Shown here: positions 8,963 through 19,605 of the stretch, piece after piece
How the letters are laid out: each line of letters opens with the position of its first letter
Numbering within the stretch: position 1 is the first letter of the stretch
Made by a program: the position numbers and the translations under genes
Assembly: GCF_028885435.1 (NCBI RefSeq)
Contig: NZ_CP118522.1
Span: 1 to 64,000 of the forward strand
Reading direction: 5' to 3'
DNA from: Mesomycoplasma ovipneumoniae ATCC 29419
GTDB lineage: Bacteria; Bacillota_I; Bacilli_A; Mycoplasmatales; Metamycoplasmataceae
Length of the DNA stretch: 64,000 bases
Notes under the pieces: generated by a model
What the model saw: the letters and a program-made list of their open reading frames with translations, nothing else
Database searches by the model: none
What the model was told of the DNA's origin: nothing

Positions 8963-10990
8963 ATGGCTAAAATTAGTTTTTTTGCACTAGGCGGCCAAGA
9001 TGAAAACGGAAAAAATTGCTATATTTTAGAAATCGATGACGATATTTTTGTCATAAACGCAGGTGCTAAAATTCCGCTTGATAGTTCAGTTGGTGTTGAT
9101 ACAATTATTCCAGACTACACTTATATTGAAGAAAACAAGCATAAAATAAAAGGTGTTTTTATAACTGACGCCAAAAATGAATCATTTTCAGGAATCCCTT
9201 GGCTAGTTATGAAACTAAAAAACGTAACGATTTATAGCTCTTTTTTCACTAAAGCGCTAATTCTTGACCGAATGAGCAAATATAATATTGAAGATGCTAC
9301 TTTTGAGATAAAACCAATAATATCTGAGCTAAAAATTAGTGAAAAAATAACTATAATTCCCTTTTCGGTTGCAGGTTCGATGCCTGGTTCAATTGGTTTT
9401 TGCTTTCAAACCGAGGATGGATCGATTGTTTTTATGTCCAATTATGTCGTTGGAAATTTAGGTGTTTATGGTGAAACCAATTTTGACTTAATCAAAAAAG
9501 TTAGCCAGAACCCAAAAGGTGTTTTAATGTTTATCTCTGATTCAGGTAAATCTAATGTGCCTGGAAAAGCAATGAACAAGCTTTTTGCTAAATCTTTTCT
9601 TGAAAAAAGTTTCCTGCAAGCCGATAAAAATTCGCGAATTGTCGTTTCAGCTTATGATGAAGAAATGGTTTCAATTCAGGAAATCATAGATCTTGCCTTG
9701 AAATTTAACAGGCAAATTACAGCTTATGGAAAAAAATATGACAAATTATACGACATGATTTATAAGCTTGATAAATTAACAACAAATAAAATAAAGAGTT
9801 TGCCAACTTTTTTTGACTATAAATTTGCAAATAAGCAAAAAAATTCTGTTGTTTTAATAACATCTAGTCCTGAAAGAATTTGTCACCGATTTAACCGTGT
9901 TCTTCAGAATGATGATGCCTATTTTAAGCTAAAAAAGTCAGATTATGTAATTATGCTAACCCCTCCAATTAACGGGATGGAGCAACTTTATGCTAAAGTT
10001 TTAGACCAAATTGCTAAATCTGTAACAAATATAGTCGATATTTCTGAATCAGATTTTGGACTAGCACGCCCATACAAAGAAGATATTTCTGATATGATTG
10101 ACCTTCTTAAGCCAAAATATTTTATTCCAATTCAAGGACTTTATCGATATTTAGTTGTTGCTTCAAATATTGCGGCTAATAATAAAATAAATAGGCAAAA
10201 CACAATTATTTTACAAAACAAAAGAATAGCTAATTTTATTGACGGAAATTTATTTTCACGTAAAAAACTGACAAAAGGACAAGATGAAATTTATATTTCA
10301 GGCTATGGAATTGGCGATGTTTCTTTTGAAGTGCTAAAAGAACGCGAATCATTATCTCAAGATGGACTAATAATTGTTTCCTTTTTGTTCAATCCTATTT
10401 TAAAAAAGATTGTCTCAAAAGTTGAAATAACTGATCACGGAATTTTAAGCCGTGAAAACCGCGAGTCATATCACGAAATAATTCGAAAAATTATTTTTGA
10501 TAATTTTTCGAATATTAAAAAAACAAATGATAAAATATTAAAAGAATTACAACAAAAAACTCAAAAAAATATCAAAAAAAAGATTTTCCGTATTTTTGAT
10601 AAAGAACCCAATGTTTCTGTTATAATTCATAACATTTATCCAGAAGAAAAGGAGCTAAAAATGAAAAAAATGCTATGAAAAGACGCCCAGGAAGAAATTA
10701 AAACTGGTGTTGTTTACTTAGAATTTGCGGTTGACTGGTGTGGTGATTGCAAAATGCAAGAGCCTGTTAATGAAGAACTTTCTGAGTATTTTAAAAATAG
10801 AACTGACGTAAAATTAATCCAAGTTAATGCAGAAGAAGCGCAATTATTTAGAAAAAAAGACACTGAATACGAAGTTCTTTTCGTGCCAACTCACTTCGTT
10901 TTCAAAGACGGTAAGCCAATTTTCAAAAAATTTGAATACGCTCCAGCAGAATTACTGATTGAAACAATTGAAGAAGCCTTAAAAAAATAA
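8963..10990 (+). CDS. Catalytically degenerate RNase J-like protein read through into thioredoxin
   Basis: 675 codons without a stop. Residues 1-566 follow the RNase J fold: beta-lactamase core, beta-CASP insert, and a C-terminal domain. The metal ligands are lost. The family HGHEDH motif reads D69-A-K-N-E-S, the motif-III His region reads VAGSMPGSIGF, the family Asp in YTGDF is replaced (MSNYV), and the late HGEYR His is Q391. Residues 567-675 are a complete thioredoxin with W592-C-G-D-C596. TGA at 10676 is Trp in this code, so no stop separates the two. A free thioredoxin may also be made from an internal start at 10661. The RNase J half is probably a structural or RNA-binding partner, by analogy with non-catalytic J2 subunits; that is inference. 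Confidence 0.85.
10661..10990 (+). CDS. trxA: Thioredoxin (internal in-frame start)
   Basis: 109 aa from the ATG at 10661, which has a strong site AAAAGGAG at 10647-10654, 6 nt spacing. The redox centre is WCGDC (W26-C30 of the free form) instead of the usual WCGPC, and the cis-Pro loop VPTHF is present. It reduces cytoplasmic disulfides and would be recycled by TrxB (44034). It sits in the same frame as the RNase J-like gene with no stop between, so this entry marks the likely separate product of internal initiation; the fused product must also form unless translation is blocked. Confidence 0.8.
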
Positions 10991-11046
10991 ATAACAAAAT
11001 TTAAATTTTCACACTACTAAAATTAATTATTTTTTAGTTTTTTTGT

Positions 11047-11052
11047 TATAAT
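11047..11052 (+). promoter_or_regulatory. -10 box for hrcA, near-leaderless
   Basis: TATAAT with an upstream TGT, ending 9 bp before the hrcA ATG. The expected transcription start lies 1-3 nt before the ATG, so no ribosome-binding site is possible. No CIRCE-like repeat is seen in this spacer. Confidence 0.6.
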
Positions 11053-11061
11053 TTAACAACA

Positions 11062-12069
11062 ATGTCAAGGTTAGATGCTAAAAAAGAAAAATATTTAAAG
11101 CAGATAGTTGAAAATTTTATTAAAACCGGAGAATCAATCGGTTCAAACGCTTTAAAACAAAATTACAGCATAAAAAAATCCTCTTCACACCTTAGAATGG
11201 TAATGAATCAACTTGAAAAAGAAGGTTTTTTGGAAAAACCTCACATTTCAAGTGGTAGAATCCCAACACTAAGAGGGTTTCAGTATTATGCTGAATTTTT
11301 GTCATTCGACGAAAATGAAATTTTAGCAAATAAACTAAAAGACTTGTTTGCCCGCCGACGTGTCAGCATTGAAAATACAATTTCTGAAGCCTTTAATTTG
11401 ATTTCTGAATCTGTTGGCACTACAATAATTACCACAACAAGCAACGAAAATGACCGTTTAATGTCAATAAATTTGACGCAAATATCACAAAATGAAGGAA
11501 TTGTTGTCGTTGTTAGCTCTAGCGGCAGCGTTGAAAATAAAAAAATCACATTTTCACCTTCAATTTCACTGCAGGATGTCAAAATTGCAATTCGCCTATT
11601 TCAACAAAGGCTAATAAATACTCCACTGTCAGAAGTTTCATCAAAATTAATCATTTTAAAACAAGAATTAGAAAAACAAATTAAACATAGTGACGAACTT
11701 TTGCATCATTTTATACATAAAATTTTTAACTTCCAAATCCAAAATAAATCAGACGTTTATAATAAAAATATGTTAATCTTAGATAGCGAAATTTCTAGAA
11801 CTAGACTTGTTGATTTGCTTAATTTGATTGAAAAAAAGTCGATTTGAGAAATGCTAGACGAAAAAACTACCACCGAAGATGAAACCTTAAAAATCAGTAT
11901 TGAATCGCCTGAAACCTCATTTATCTCGAAAAAACTTGAAAAATCGTTTGCAATCAAGGAAATTAGCATGATAGGATCAACGAAAAAAATTAATTATTCT
12001 GCAGCGCGAACAGGCATAAAACTTTTAGAAGATTTTCTATCAAATAAAAACAAAAATAGAAAGGAATAA
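11062..12069 (+). CDS. hrcA: Heat-shock repressor HrcA
   Basis: 335 aa with TGA-Trp at 11845. HrcA binds CIRCE operators and represses chaperone genes. The N-terminal winged helix is followed by GFLEKPHISSGRIPTLRGFQYY, the most conserved HrcA segment (family GLLxxPHTSAGRIPTxxGYRxY). The C-terminal ISMIGSTKKINYSAA matches the family GVIGPxRMxYxxV end. It opens the hrcA-grpE-argS run. The matching CIRCE in this window is at clpB (55863-55889), not here, so autoregulation is not supported by the sequence. Confidence 0.92.
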
Positions 12070-12071
12070 TA

Positions 12072-12818
12072 ATGATTTTTGAGAATTCTGAAGATAAAAA
12101 AACTAATCTAAACAACAGTGAACAACAAGAATCTGAAAAAATTTCTAGTGAGTCAGTCGAAAATAACCTTGAAAATTCAGCCCAAAAAATAGAAACTGAA
12201 ACAGAAAATAATGAAAAAAACGGCAAAAAATCACGTCGTTTTTTAAAAAAAGAATCTAAATTAAAAGACCTTGAAAATCAAATCCAATCACTAACCACAA
12301 AAAACATTAGTCTTGAAATTGATTCCTTAAAATTAAAAGACAAAATCAAAAAAATTGAGGATGACTTTAAATCTCAAGTCAAAATTTTCGAGGAAAAAGC
12401 CGCTCAAAAAGTTAAAGATATTAAAGCCGAACTTCAAGCTAAATTTGAAAACGACCAAAATCACATAAAAAAATACAGTTTACAACCCTTTTTTGAAGAG
12501 TTTATTTCGCCATTTTTAAACCTTAAAAAAGCAATTTCATATGGTCTAAACGCAGAAAATCCCGAAACTTCTTCATATGTAAAAGGATTTGAGATGCTTG
12601 TTGGCCAAATTGAAAATGTTATGGAAAATTTTGGAATAACAAAAATAGCGCCTGAAATAGGAGGTTTTTTTGATTCCTCAGTACACGAAGTTTATGAAGT
12701 TTCTGATGGAGAAAAAGATAAAATTTCTGACATAATTTCAATTGGATATAAACTTCATGATCGAGTTGTAAAAACAGCGCTTGTAGTTGTTGGAAACACA
12801 AATGAACAAAAAAATTAG
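12072..12818 (+). CDS. grpE: Nucleotide exchange factor GrpE
   Basis: 248 aa. A polar, acidic N-terminal region of about 75 residues precedes the long coiled coil (about 75-130) and the beta-domain that opens the DnaK nucleotide cleft, with FEMLVGQIENVMENFGITKI (family GVEMIxxQLxxxLxxxGV) and VHEVYEV. Longer than the usual 190-200 aa because of the N-terminal extension. It begins 2 bp after hrcA behind AAGGAAT and overlaps argS by 17 bp. GrpE releases ADP from DnaK. Confidence 0.9.
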   Translation: MIFENSEDKKTNLNNSEQQESEKISSESVENNLENSAQKIETETENNEKNGKKSRRFLKKESKLKDLENQIQSLTTKNISLEIDSLKLKDKIKKIEDDFKSQVKIFEEKAAQKVKDIKAELQAKFENDQNHIKKYSLQPFFEEFISPFLNLKKAISYGLNAENPETSSYVKGFEMLVGQIENVMENFGITKIAPEIGGFFDSSVHEVYEVSDGEKDKISDIISIGYKLHDRVVKTALVVVGNTNEQKN

Positions 12819-14406
12819 TAACCAAATATCCGAATTTTTTATCAAAAATAATTTAATTTTTGATAAAACCAAGATAATAGTTGAAAAATCGAAGAATTTT
12901 GGTGACTTTAGCACAAATGTAGCTTTAATTTTTTCAAAACAAAACAAGTTAAAGCCCTTGGAACTTGCAGAAAAAATTAAAAACTGATTGAACCAGCAAG
13001 AATTAGGGCTTGAAAAAATCGAGATAGCCGCACCTGGATTTTTGAATTTTTTTGTTTCCAAAACAGAATATTCAAAAATTGTTAAAAAAATAATCGATCA
13101 AAATGAAAATTTTGGTCGAAGTTTTTTATCAAAAAAAATAAATGTCGAGTTTGTTTCGGCTAACCCGACTGGATTTTTACACCTTGGCCATCTCAGAAGC
13201 GCTGTTATTGGTGATATTTTGTCAAATATTCTTGAATTTTCAGGTAATTCTGTTCTTCGTGAGTATTATGTAAATGATTTTGGGTCTCAAATTGACAAAT
13301 TAGTATCTTCAGTTTTTGCCCGTTATCAGCAAATTTTTAAAGACATTCCTCTTCCAGAAGAAGCTTATCTTGGTGAAGAAATTATTTTAATGGCCAAAAA
13401 TTTTTTTGACGAATATGGTAATAAATTTGAGTCATCAAGTCTTGAAACCCCTGAAATTTACAGCATTTTTCGCCAAAAAGCTCTTGATTTTTTTCTCACT
13501 GAAATAAAAAAAGATTTATCAAATTTATCAATTAAATTTGATAAATTCACGTCCGAAAGTGATTTATTTTTATCCGGAAATGTTCAAAAAACCCTTGAAA
13601 ATATAGGTTTTACCTATAAAAAAGACAACGCACTTTGACTAAAAACATCAGATTTTGGCGATCAAAAAGATCGCGTTTTGATAAAAAATGGCGGAAATTA
13701 CACTTATTTTTCAAGTGATATTGCCTATCATTTACACAAAATTAATTCAGAATTTAAGCCTGATATTTTAATAAATATTTGAGGAGCAGACCATATTGGT
13801 TATGTTGACCGTGTAAAAGCTGCCCTAAAAATTGCTAATCAAGAAAATAAATTGCAAATTTTGCTATATCAACTTGTAAAATTAGTAAAAAACGGCAAAG
13901 AATTCAAAATGTCCAAAAGAAAAGGGCAAACTTTTACAATCAAAGACCTTCTTCAAGTTGCAAATGCTGATGCAATTCGTTATTTTATTGCTGAACGGGG
14001 GTATAATTCGCTTGTAGAATTTGATGTAGACTTAGCGAGTAGCATAGATTCACAGAATCCGTTGTTTTTAATCCAATATGCCCATGCTCGTGCAGTTAAT
14101 TTGCTGGCTAAATCTAATTTAAATGTCGAAAATTTAGGCACATTTAAATTAGAAAATGAAACTAATTTAATTTCAAAATTAAACCAATTTGAGGAAATTG
14201 TTTTAAAAATAGCAAAAAATTATAAAATTAATTTGCTACCAAAATATTTACTAGAACTAGCTAACCTCTTTAATTCTTTTTATTCTAACACAAAAATATT
14301 GAATAATTCAGACACAAATAATCTTTTATGTTTAACAAAAGCTGTCTCAATTGTTTTAAAAAATGGATTAAAATTACTTGGAATAAAGGCAAAAGAAAGG
14401 ATTTAA
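12802..14406 (+). CDS. argS: Arginyl-tRNA synthetase
   Basis: 534 aa class Ia synthetase with several TGA-Trp codons (12985, 13636). The N-terminal Add1 domain is followed by the HIGH-equivalent HLGH in [14 protein letters not shown] and a class signature KMSK in [10 protein letters not shown]. The C-terminal helical anticodon-binding domain ends in [13 protein letters not shown]. An upstream TTG at 12787 is less likely than the ATG at 12802. Its start lies inside grpE, suggesting coupling. Confidence 0.95.
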
Positions 14407-14409
14407 AAG

Positions 14410-14655
14410 ATGAAAACTATAATTTCAATAGCAATAAATTTTCTAAAAAACCGAGAATCTGCCCATTTTAGCGACATTTTTCTTGAAGTTCAGGTGGCCT
14501 TGATGTCAAAATGAGAAAATCAATTACCTAACTTATCCACAGATAAAATTTTAACTTTAAAAAGAGGTGAGCTCTATAAATTATTAACAATTGATGGTAG
14601 TTTTGTTGCTTTGGGCAATAATTACTGAGCCCTTAGAAGTGATATTTTAATTTAA
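14410..14655 (+). CDS. rpoE: RNA polymerase delta subunit-like protein (HARE-HTH)
   Basis: 81 aa, only visible as one frame when TGA is Trp. The fold matches the N-terminal HARE-HTH domain of RpoE/delta: SAHFSDIFLEVQ (family MHFxDIxxEI), a basic LSTDKILTLKRGELYKLL, then IDGSFVALGNNYWALR (family LDGRFVxLGDNxWGLR). The acidic tail of firmicute delta is missing. Delta aids RNA polymerase recycling and initiation specificity. It starts 3 bp after argS. The short length is typical of reduced mollicute versions, but identification rests on these motifs. Confidence 0.75.
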
Positions 14656-14677
14656 TTTATTTTTTTAAAGGTGTAAA

Positions 14678-15541
14678 ATGAATCTACAAAATACAAAAGC
14701 AATGTTGGAAAAAGCCCGTAAAAACAAATACGCAATTCCACATATTAACATAAATAATCTTGAATGAACAAAAGCCGCACTTCTTGGTGCGCAAGCTAAA
14801 AAATCTCCTTTAATAATCGCGACTTCAGAAGGTGCGCTAAAATATATGGGAGGTTTAAAAACCGTTTATAATTTAGTGACAAATTTAATTGAATTTTTAG
14901 AAATAACAGTCCCTGTTGCGCTTCATTTGGATCATGGAAGTTTTGAAACTTGCAAAAAAGCGCTTGAGACAGGATTTACTTCAGTTATGTATGATGGCTC
15001 AAGAGAAGAATTTTCAAAAAATTTAGAACTAGCAAGAGAAATTGTTGAACTTGCAAATTCAAAAAATGCAACAGTTGAAGCTGAAGTTGGCCAAATTGGT
15101 GGTGAAGAAGACGGAATTGTCGGAAATGGCGAGATTGCTGACGTTGATCAAGCATACGAAATTTCCAAAACTGGAATTACTTGCCTGGCTGCCGGAATTG
15201 GTAATATTCACGGTGTTTATCCACCTAGTTGAAAATCGTTAGACTTTGATGTTTTAGACAAAATTTCTGAAAAAACTCAACTTCCACTTGTTTTACATGG
15301 TGGTAGCGGTCTTCCAAAAGATCAAATTCAAAAAGCAATCAAATTAGGAATTGCAAAAATTAACGTAAACACTGAACTTCAACAGGCCAACGCGGCTGCT
15401 GTAACAGATTTTGTTGTTTCTGGAAAAATTAAAGAAGGCAAAAATTTTGACCCTCGAAAATTATTAGCCCCAGGAACAAAAGCGATCCAAGAACTTGTTG
15501 AGGCTAAAATTGTCGAATTTGGTTCAGAAAATCAAGCATAA
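14678..15541 (+). CDS. fba: Class II fructose-bisphosphate aldolase
   Basis: 287 aa. Cleaves fructose-1,6-bisphosphate to dihydroxyacetone phosphate and glyceraldehyde-3-phosphate. Zn ligands lie in HLDHGS, GNIHG and VLHGGSGLP; AxxGxVGGEED (here EAEVGQIGGEED) and AKINVNTELQ bind the phosphate groups. The ATG at 14678 follows AAAGGTG. TGA-Trp occurs in NLEWTKAA and PSWKSL. It works with TpiA (55970) in glycolysis fed by the PTS at 36156. Confidence 0.96.
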
Positions 15542-15546
15542 TTTGG

Positions 15547-16398
15547 ATGATAGAATTTAGCGTATCTGAAAATCAAGTAGGCCAAAAACTTATTCAATTA
15601 GTCAAAAAATTGCTTTTGAATTTCAATTACAACGAAATTCAAAAGCTTTTTCGTAATAAAAAAATTAAAGTTAATAATAAGCCTGAATCACAAAAATATT
15701 TGCTGGCTTTAGGTGACAGAGTTTTGATTTTTAACTCTAAAAAAGAAGTTCAAAATCAAAAAAAGTTGCCTAAAATAAAGACAAATTTAAAAATAATTCA
15801 TCAAGATTCAAATATTTTGATTGTTGAAAAACCTAAGGGTTTACAGGTTCATGGTGGTGACAGAAACCTTGATTTAGCCGTTTGAAATTATTTAAAATTA
15901 GAGAAAACCGACGTTTTTATGCCTTCACATGTTGGTCGGCTTGATAAAAAAACATCTGGAATTATTTTATACGGACTTAACTATAAAAGTGTTGTTGAAC
16001 TTAATAAAAAGCAGAAATTTTTTGAGAAAATTTATACCTTCGAATCAAAGATAAAGCTAAAAAAACCTATAAAAACCGATCTTTTTATAAGGAAAAATGA
16101 CCTTAATAAAAAAATGGAAGTTTGCAAAAATGAAGCAGGATGTCAGCTTATTTCTACGACATTTTTTTCTAAAAATAACAGAAATTTTGCGATTTTACAT
16201 ACTGGCAAAAAACATCAAATCCGAGTAACTTTATCACACTTAGGTTTTCCAATTTTTGGCGATGAAAAATACAATGGCGAGCAAAAAAATCGCTTATTTT
16301 TGCATTCATTTTCTTTAAAATTCGATAATTTAGACGGCTTTTTATCTTATTTAAACGGCAAAAAATTTGTCTCAAAACCAGAATGATGAAAACCATAG
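15547..16398 (+). CDS. RluA-family 23S rRNA/tRNA pseudouridine synthase
   Basis: 283 aa with an N-terminal S4 RNA-binding domain (about 1-75) and the RluA catalytic domain. The catalytic Asp is in HVGRLDKKTSGIILYG, and KKHQIRVTLSHLGFPIFGDEKYNG is the conserved C-terminal block. Two consecutive TGA-Trp codons precede the TAG stop. It begins 5 bp after fba. The exact target uridine (RluC, RluD or RluB-like) cannot be assigned from the sequence. Confidence 0.88.
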
Positions 16399-16414
16399 AC
16401 TTTCATCATTTTTT
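16382..16414 (+). terminator. Rho-independent terminator after the pseudouridine synthase
   Basis: Arms AATGATGAAA (16382-16391) and TTTCATCATT (16401-16410), then a T-run. The 5' arm contains the last codons and the loop holds the stop codon. Confidence 0.8.
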
Positions 16415-16446
16415 ATTTAAAATTCAAATTAAACCCTAATTTCTAG

Positions 16447-16452
16447 TATAAT
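16447..16452 (+). promoter_or_regulatory. -10 box of the gatCAB operon
   Basis: TATAAT in TAGTATAAT, 42 bp before gatC; TTGGAGG follows at about 16484-16490. Confidence 0.65.
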
Positions 16453-16494
16453 TTTAAATTTAACATAAATTAAAATAACAAAATTGGAGGTAAA

Positions 16495-16788
16495 ATGGAT
16501 AGAGAAAAAATAATCAAACTTGCAAAATCGCTTTATTTTGTTCCTAGTGAAAAAGTAATTGAAACCGTTTTACAAGAAAAAGATCAAATGCTAGAACGAA
16601 TTAATTTTTTGCATACTTTTGATACAAAAGACGTTCCTAGTTTGGAAAAAATTAACTCTTTTCCAAAAGGAATTGAAATTTTATTCGATGATGAGCCAAA
16701 TTTTTCTGATTTTAGATCTCAACTTTTTACAAATTCAGTCCATGCAAATCAAAATGAAATTATAACCAAAAAGGTGATTGATGACTAA
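16495..16788 (+). CDS. gatC: Glu/Asp-tRNA(Gln/Asn) amidotransferase subunit C
   Basis: 97 aa, first gene of gatCAB. GatC is a short helical belt that stabilises the GatA-GatB contact. Low sequence identity is normal for this family; the call rests on size, the MDREKIIKLAKSLYF start (family helix 1), and its place directly before gatA, which it overlaps by 8 bp. Confidence 0.85.
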   Translation: MDREKIIKLAKSLYFVPSEKVIETVLQEKDQMLERINFLHTFDTKDVPSLEKINSFPKGIEILFDDEPNFSDFRSQLFTNSVHANQNEIITKKVIDD

Positions 16789-18100
16789 ATTTGAACTAAA
16801 TATAGACCAAGCGACTGAAAAATTAAAAAAAGATGAAAATAATGCTGTTTTTTCTTTTTTTGAGCTAAAAAATCAAAAAAAGGGAATATTGTCAGGCATG
16901 TTTTTTAGCATAAAATCAAATTTTGCCACCGTTGAAGGAGTCTCACATGGTTCATCAAATTCGCTTATTAATTTTAGACCTGGATATAATTCAACAGTTT
17001 TTCAAAAATTAATTGATCAAGGAGCTCAGCCATTAATTAAAGTTTATAACGACGAATTAGGTCTGGGTGGGAAAGGTCTTTTTTCTTTTTTTGGTAAAAT
17101 TTTAAATCCACTTGACAAAACCAAGTTAGTTGGTGGTTCATCTTCAGGAAGTGCGGCAACAATTGACTCTGTCCATTTTGCAATTGGCTCAGACACTGGT
17201 GATTCAATAAGAAGACCGGCTAGTTTTGTCGGAAAAGTCGGTTTTAAGCCTTCGTATGGAGCCGTTTCTCGTCACGGTTTGTTTGCTTATGCAACTTCTC
17301 TTGACACAGTCGCTTGACTTACCCACAATGTTAGTGATTCGATTTTGGTTTCTCAAACTGTTTTTGACCAAGATGAAAATGACTTAACTTCTGTTGAAGT
17401 TGAGATTCAAAAAGTTGAAAAAACTAAGCCAAAAAAAGTTTTATTCTTGAATTTTGATGACGAAATTGAATCTTATGTTAAAGAAAAACTCTATAAATTA
17501 CAGCATATTTTACAATCTGAGGGCGTTTTGGTTGAAAACATCATCCCTGATTTAAATTTACTAAAAACAATTTTACCAGTTTATGAAATTATTTCTTATT
17601 CAGAGGCTACTTCAAATTTGTCAGCAATAAACGGTTTAACTTTTGGAAATACAGACAAAAATCTAAAATGAGAAGATATTTTCTTAAAAACAAGGACAGA
17701 CGGATTTGGCTTTATGCTTCAAAAAAGACTGATTTGAGGATCTTTTTTCCTTGAGCAGAAAAATCAAGAACATTTTTTCATTAAGGCAAAAAAAATTAGA
17801 ACCCTAATTAAAAATTATTATGAATCACTTTTAAATCAGTTTGATATAGTGCTTTTCCCTGCTTTTTATGGCGTTGCACCTGATGTTTTTGGAAAAAACA
17901 GTGAAAAAAGTGACCAAATTACCAATTTTATACTTGCAATTTCTAATTTAGTCGGAAATCCTTCGATAACAATCCCATTAGGAAAACACAAAAATTTACC
18001 TTTTAATCTAGCCATTGATTCAAAAATTAATTCTGATGCAAGTTTATTAGGTTTTTCACTTTATATTGAAGAAAAAATAGGTGACATTAATGTTGAATAA
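16781..18100 (+). CDS. gatA: Glu/Asp-tRNA amidotransferase subunit A
   Basis: 439 aa amidase-signature enzyme that frees ammonia from glutamine. The Ser-cisSer-Lys centre is visible: K in FSIKSNFA, GGSSSGSAA, and GSDTGDSIRRPA. The family motif is usually GSDTGGSIRQPA, so a Gly to Asp change sits beside the nucleophile region. The catalytic Ser remains. ATG at 16781 is preferred over the TTG at 16778. It overlaps gatB by 11 bp. Confidence 0.93.
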
Positions 18101-19490
18101 TAAATATTTAGTAACTATTGGGGTCGAAATTCACTTAGAACTTAATACAAAGGCCAAAATGTTCTCAAATTCGCCAAATTCAAGTGGTCAACCTAATAAA
18201 TTTTTTAATCTTTTTGACTTAGGTTATCTTGGAACATTGCCAAAAATAAACAAAAAAGCTGTCGAAAAAGCAATAATTTTAGCAAAATCCTTAAAAATGG
18301 AAATTCCGTCAGTTTTAGCTTTTGACCGGAAAAATTATTTTTACCCTGATTTGCCAAAAGGTTTTCAAATTACCCAGCAATTTTATCCAATTGGAAAAAA
18401 TGGTTCAATAAATGTTGGCGATTTTAGTGTTTTGATTGAAAGAATTCACCTTGAAGAAGACACGGCCAAGCAAATTCATAAAGAAAATCAGACATTTTTT
18501 GACTATAATCGCTGTGGTGTTCCTTTGATTGAAATAGTTACTTATCCGGTGCTAGATTCGGCCGAAAAAGCTGCTCAATATGTTGATGAAATCAGAAAAT
18601 TAGCTTTATTTTTAGGTATTTCTGATGCAAAACTAGAAAATGGTTCACTTCGGGCTGACATAAACATTTCAGTTCGTGAAAAAAATCAAGAATTTTTTAA
18701 CCCAAAAGTTGAAATTAAAAACATAAATTCAATTTCTAACATCCAAAAAGCCGCCCAACTTGAAATTGAAGAGCAAATTAATACTTATGAAAAAGGTCAA
18801 AAAGTTTCTCAAGTTACTAAAAAATTTAATGATAAACTAATAAAAAATCAAACATTGAGAACCAAAACGGATGCCATAGATTATAAATATTTTCCTGAGC
18901 CAAATTTACCTTATATTGAATTGACAAAAGAATTTATTGACTCTATCCAAGTCCCGCTTAGTCCTTTAGAAATCCAAAAAAACCTTGAAAAACACGGTGT
19001 TTCTACATTTTATATTAATCAAATTTTGAATAATTTTGAATTTTGAACTTTTTTAAAAAATTCAAATCCAGAAAATTGATCCCAAAGTGTTAAATTATTT
19101 TTTGCTGAAATAGTTCCAATTATTAACAAAAACGGCTTTGACCAACTTAATATTGACTCTGATTTTTTTGGAAATTCAGTCAAAAAACTGTTAGAAAATC
19201 AAATAACTAACAGTGATTTTCGACAAATAATTGAAATAAAAAATAACGAACCTAACCTAGAACTTGATAGCATTATTAAAACAATTTTGGACAAAAAATT
19301 ATCTGATGACGAGATTAAAAGTCTTTTGGCTGAACTTATTAGTCAGGAAACTAGTCAAATTGAGCAAAATAAAAACAATAAAGAAAAATTATTTAAAATT
19401 TTGATAGGTAAATTAATCAAAAAAACAAAAGGTAATGCTGATCCTAAAAAAGTAAATTTGATTTTGACTGAATGGTTAAAAAATCTTTAA
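18090..19490 (+). CDS. gatB: Glu/Asp-tRNA amidotransferase subunit B
   Basis: 466 aa. GatB holds the mischarged tRNA and does the kinase/transamidation step. VTIGVEIHLELNTKAKMFS, DYNRCGVPLIEIVT and NGSLRADINISVR are family signatures. The C-terminal tail domain ends with KGNADPKKVNLILTEWL. TGA-Trp codons at 19044 and nearby. The presence of gatCAB implies that Gln-tRNA(Gln) (and possibly Asn-tRNA) is formed by transamidation. Confidence 0.95.
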
Positions 19491-19563
19491 GAATAAAATC
19501 ATTTTTAAATGAATTTTTTTGCCTAAAATTACATATAAACATATAAAAAACAGCGATTTATGA

Positions 19564-19569
19564 TATAAT
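19564..19569 (+). promoter_or_regulatory. -10 box for the first P97/P102 operon
   Basis: TATAAT in TGATATAAT, 36 bp before the ATG; AAGGAG at 19595-19600 is the ribosome-binding site. Confidence 0.65.
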
Positions 19570-19605
19570 TATGTATCTATAAACAAAAATAAATAAGGAG
19601 AAAGG

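Noticed and set aside
10991..11061. CIRCE upstream of hrcA
   Set aside because: Searched for TTAGCACTC-N9-GAGTGCTAA with several mismatches; not seen.
12619..13061. Minus-strand ORFs at the grpE-argS junction
   Set aside because: Antisense shadows, no start signals, and both sense genes are well supported.
15042..15242. 66-aa second-frame ORF inside fba
   Set aside because: Lys/Leu-rich shadow of fba, no initiation signal.
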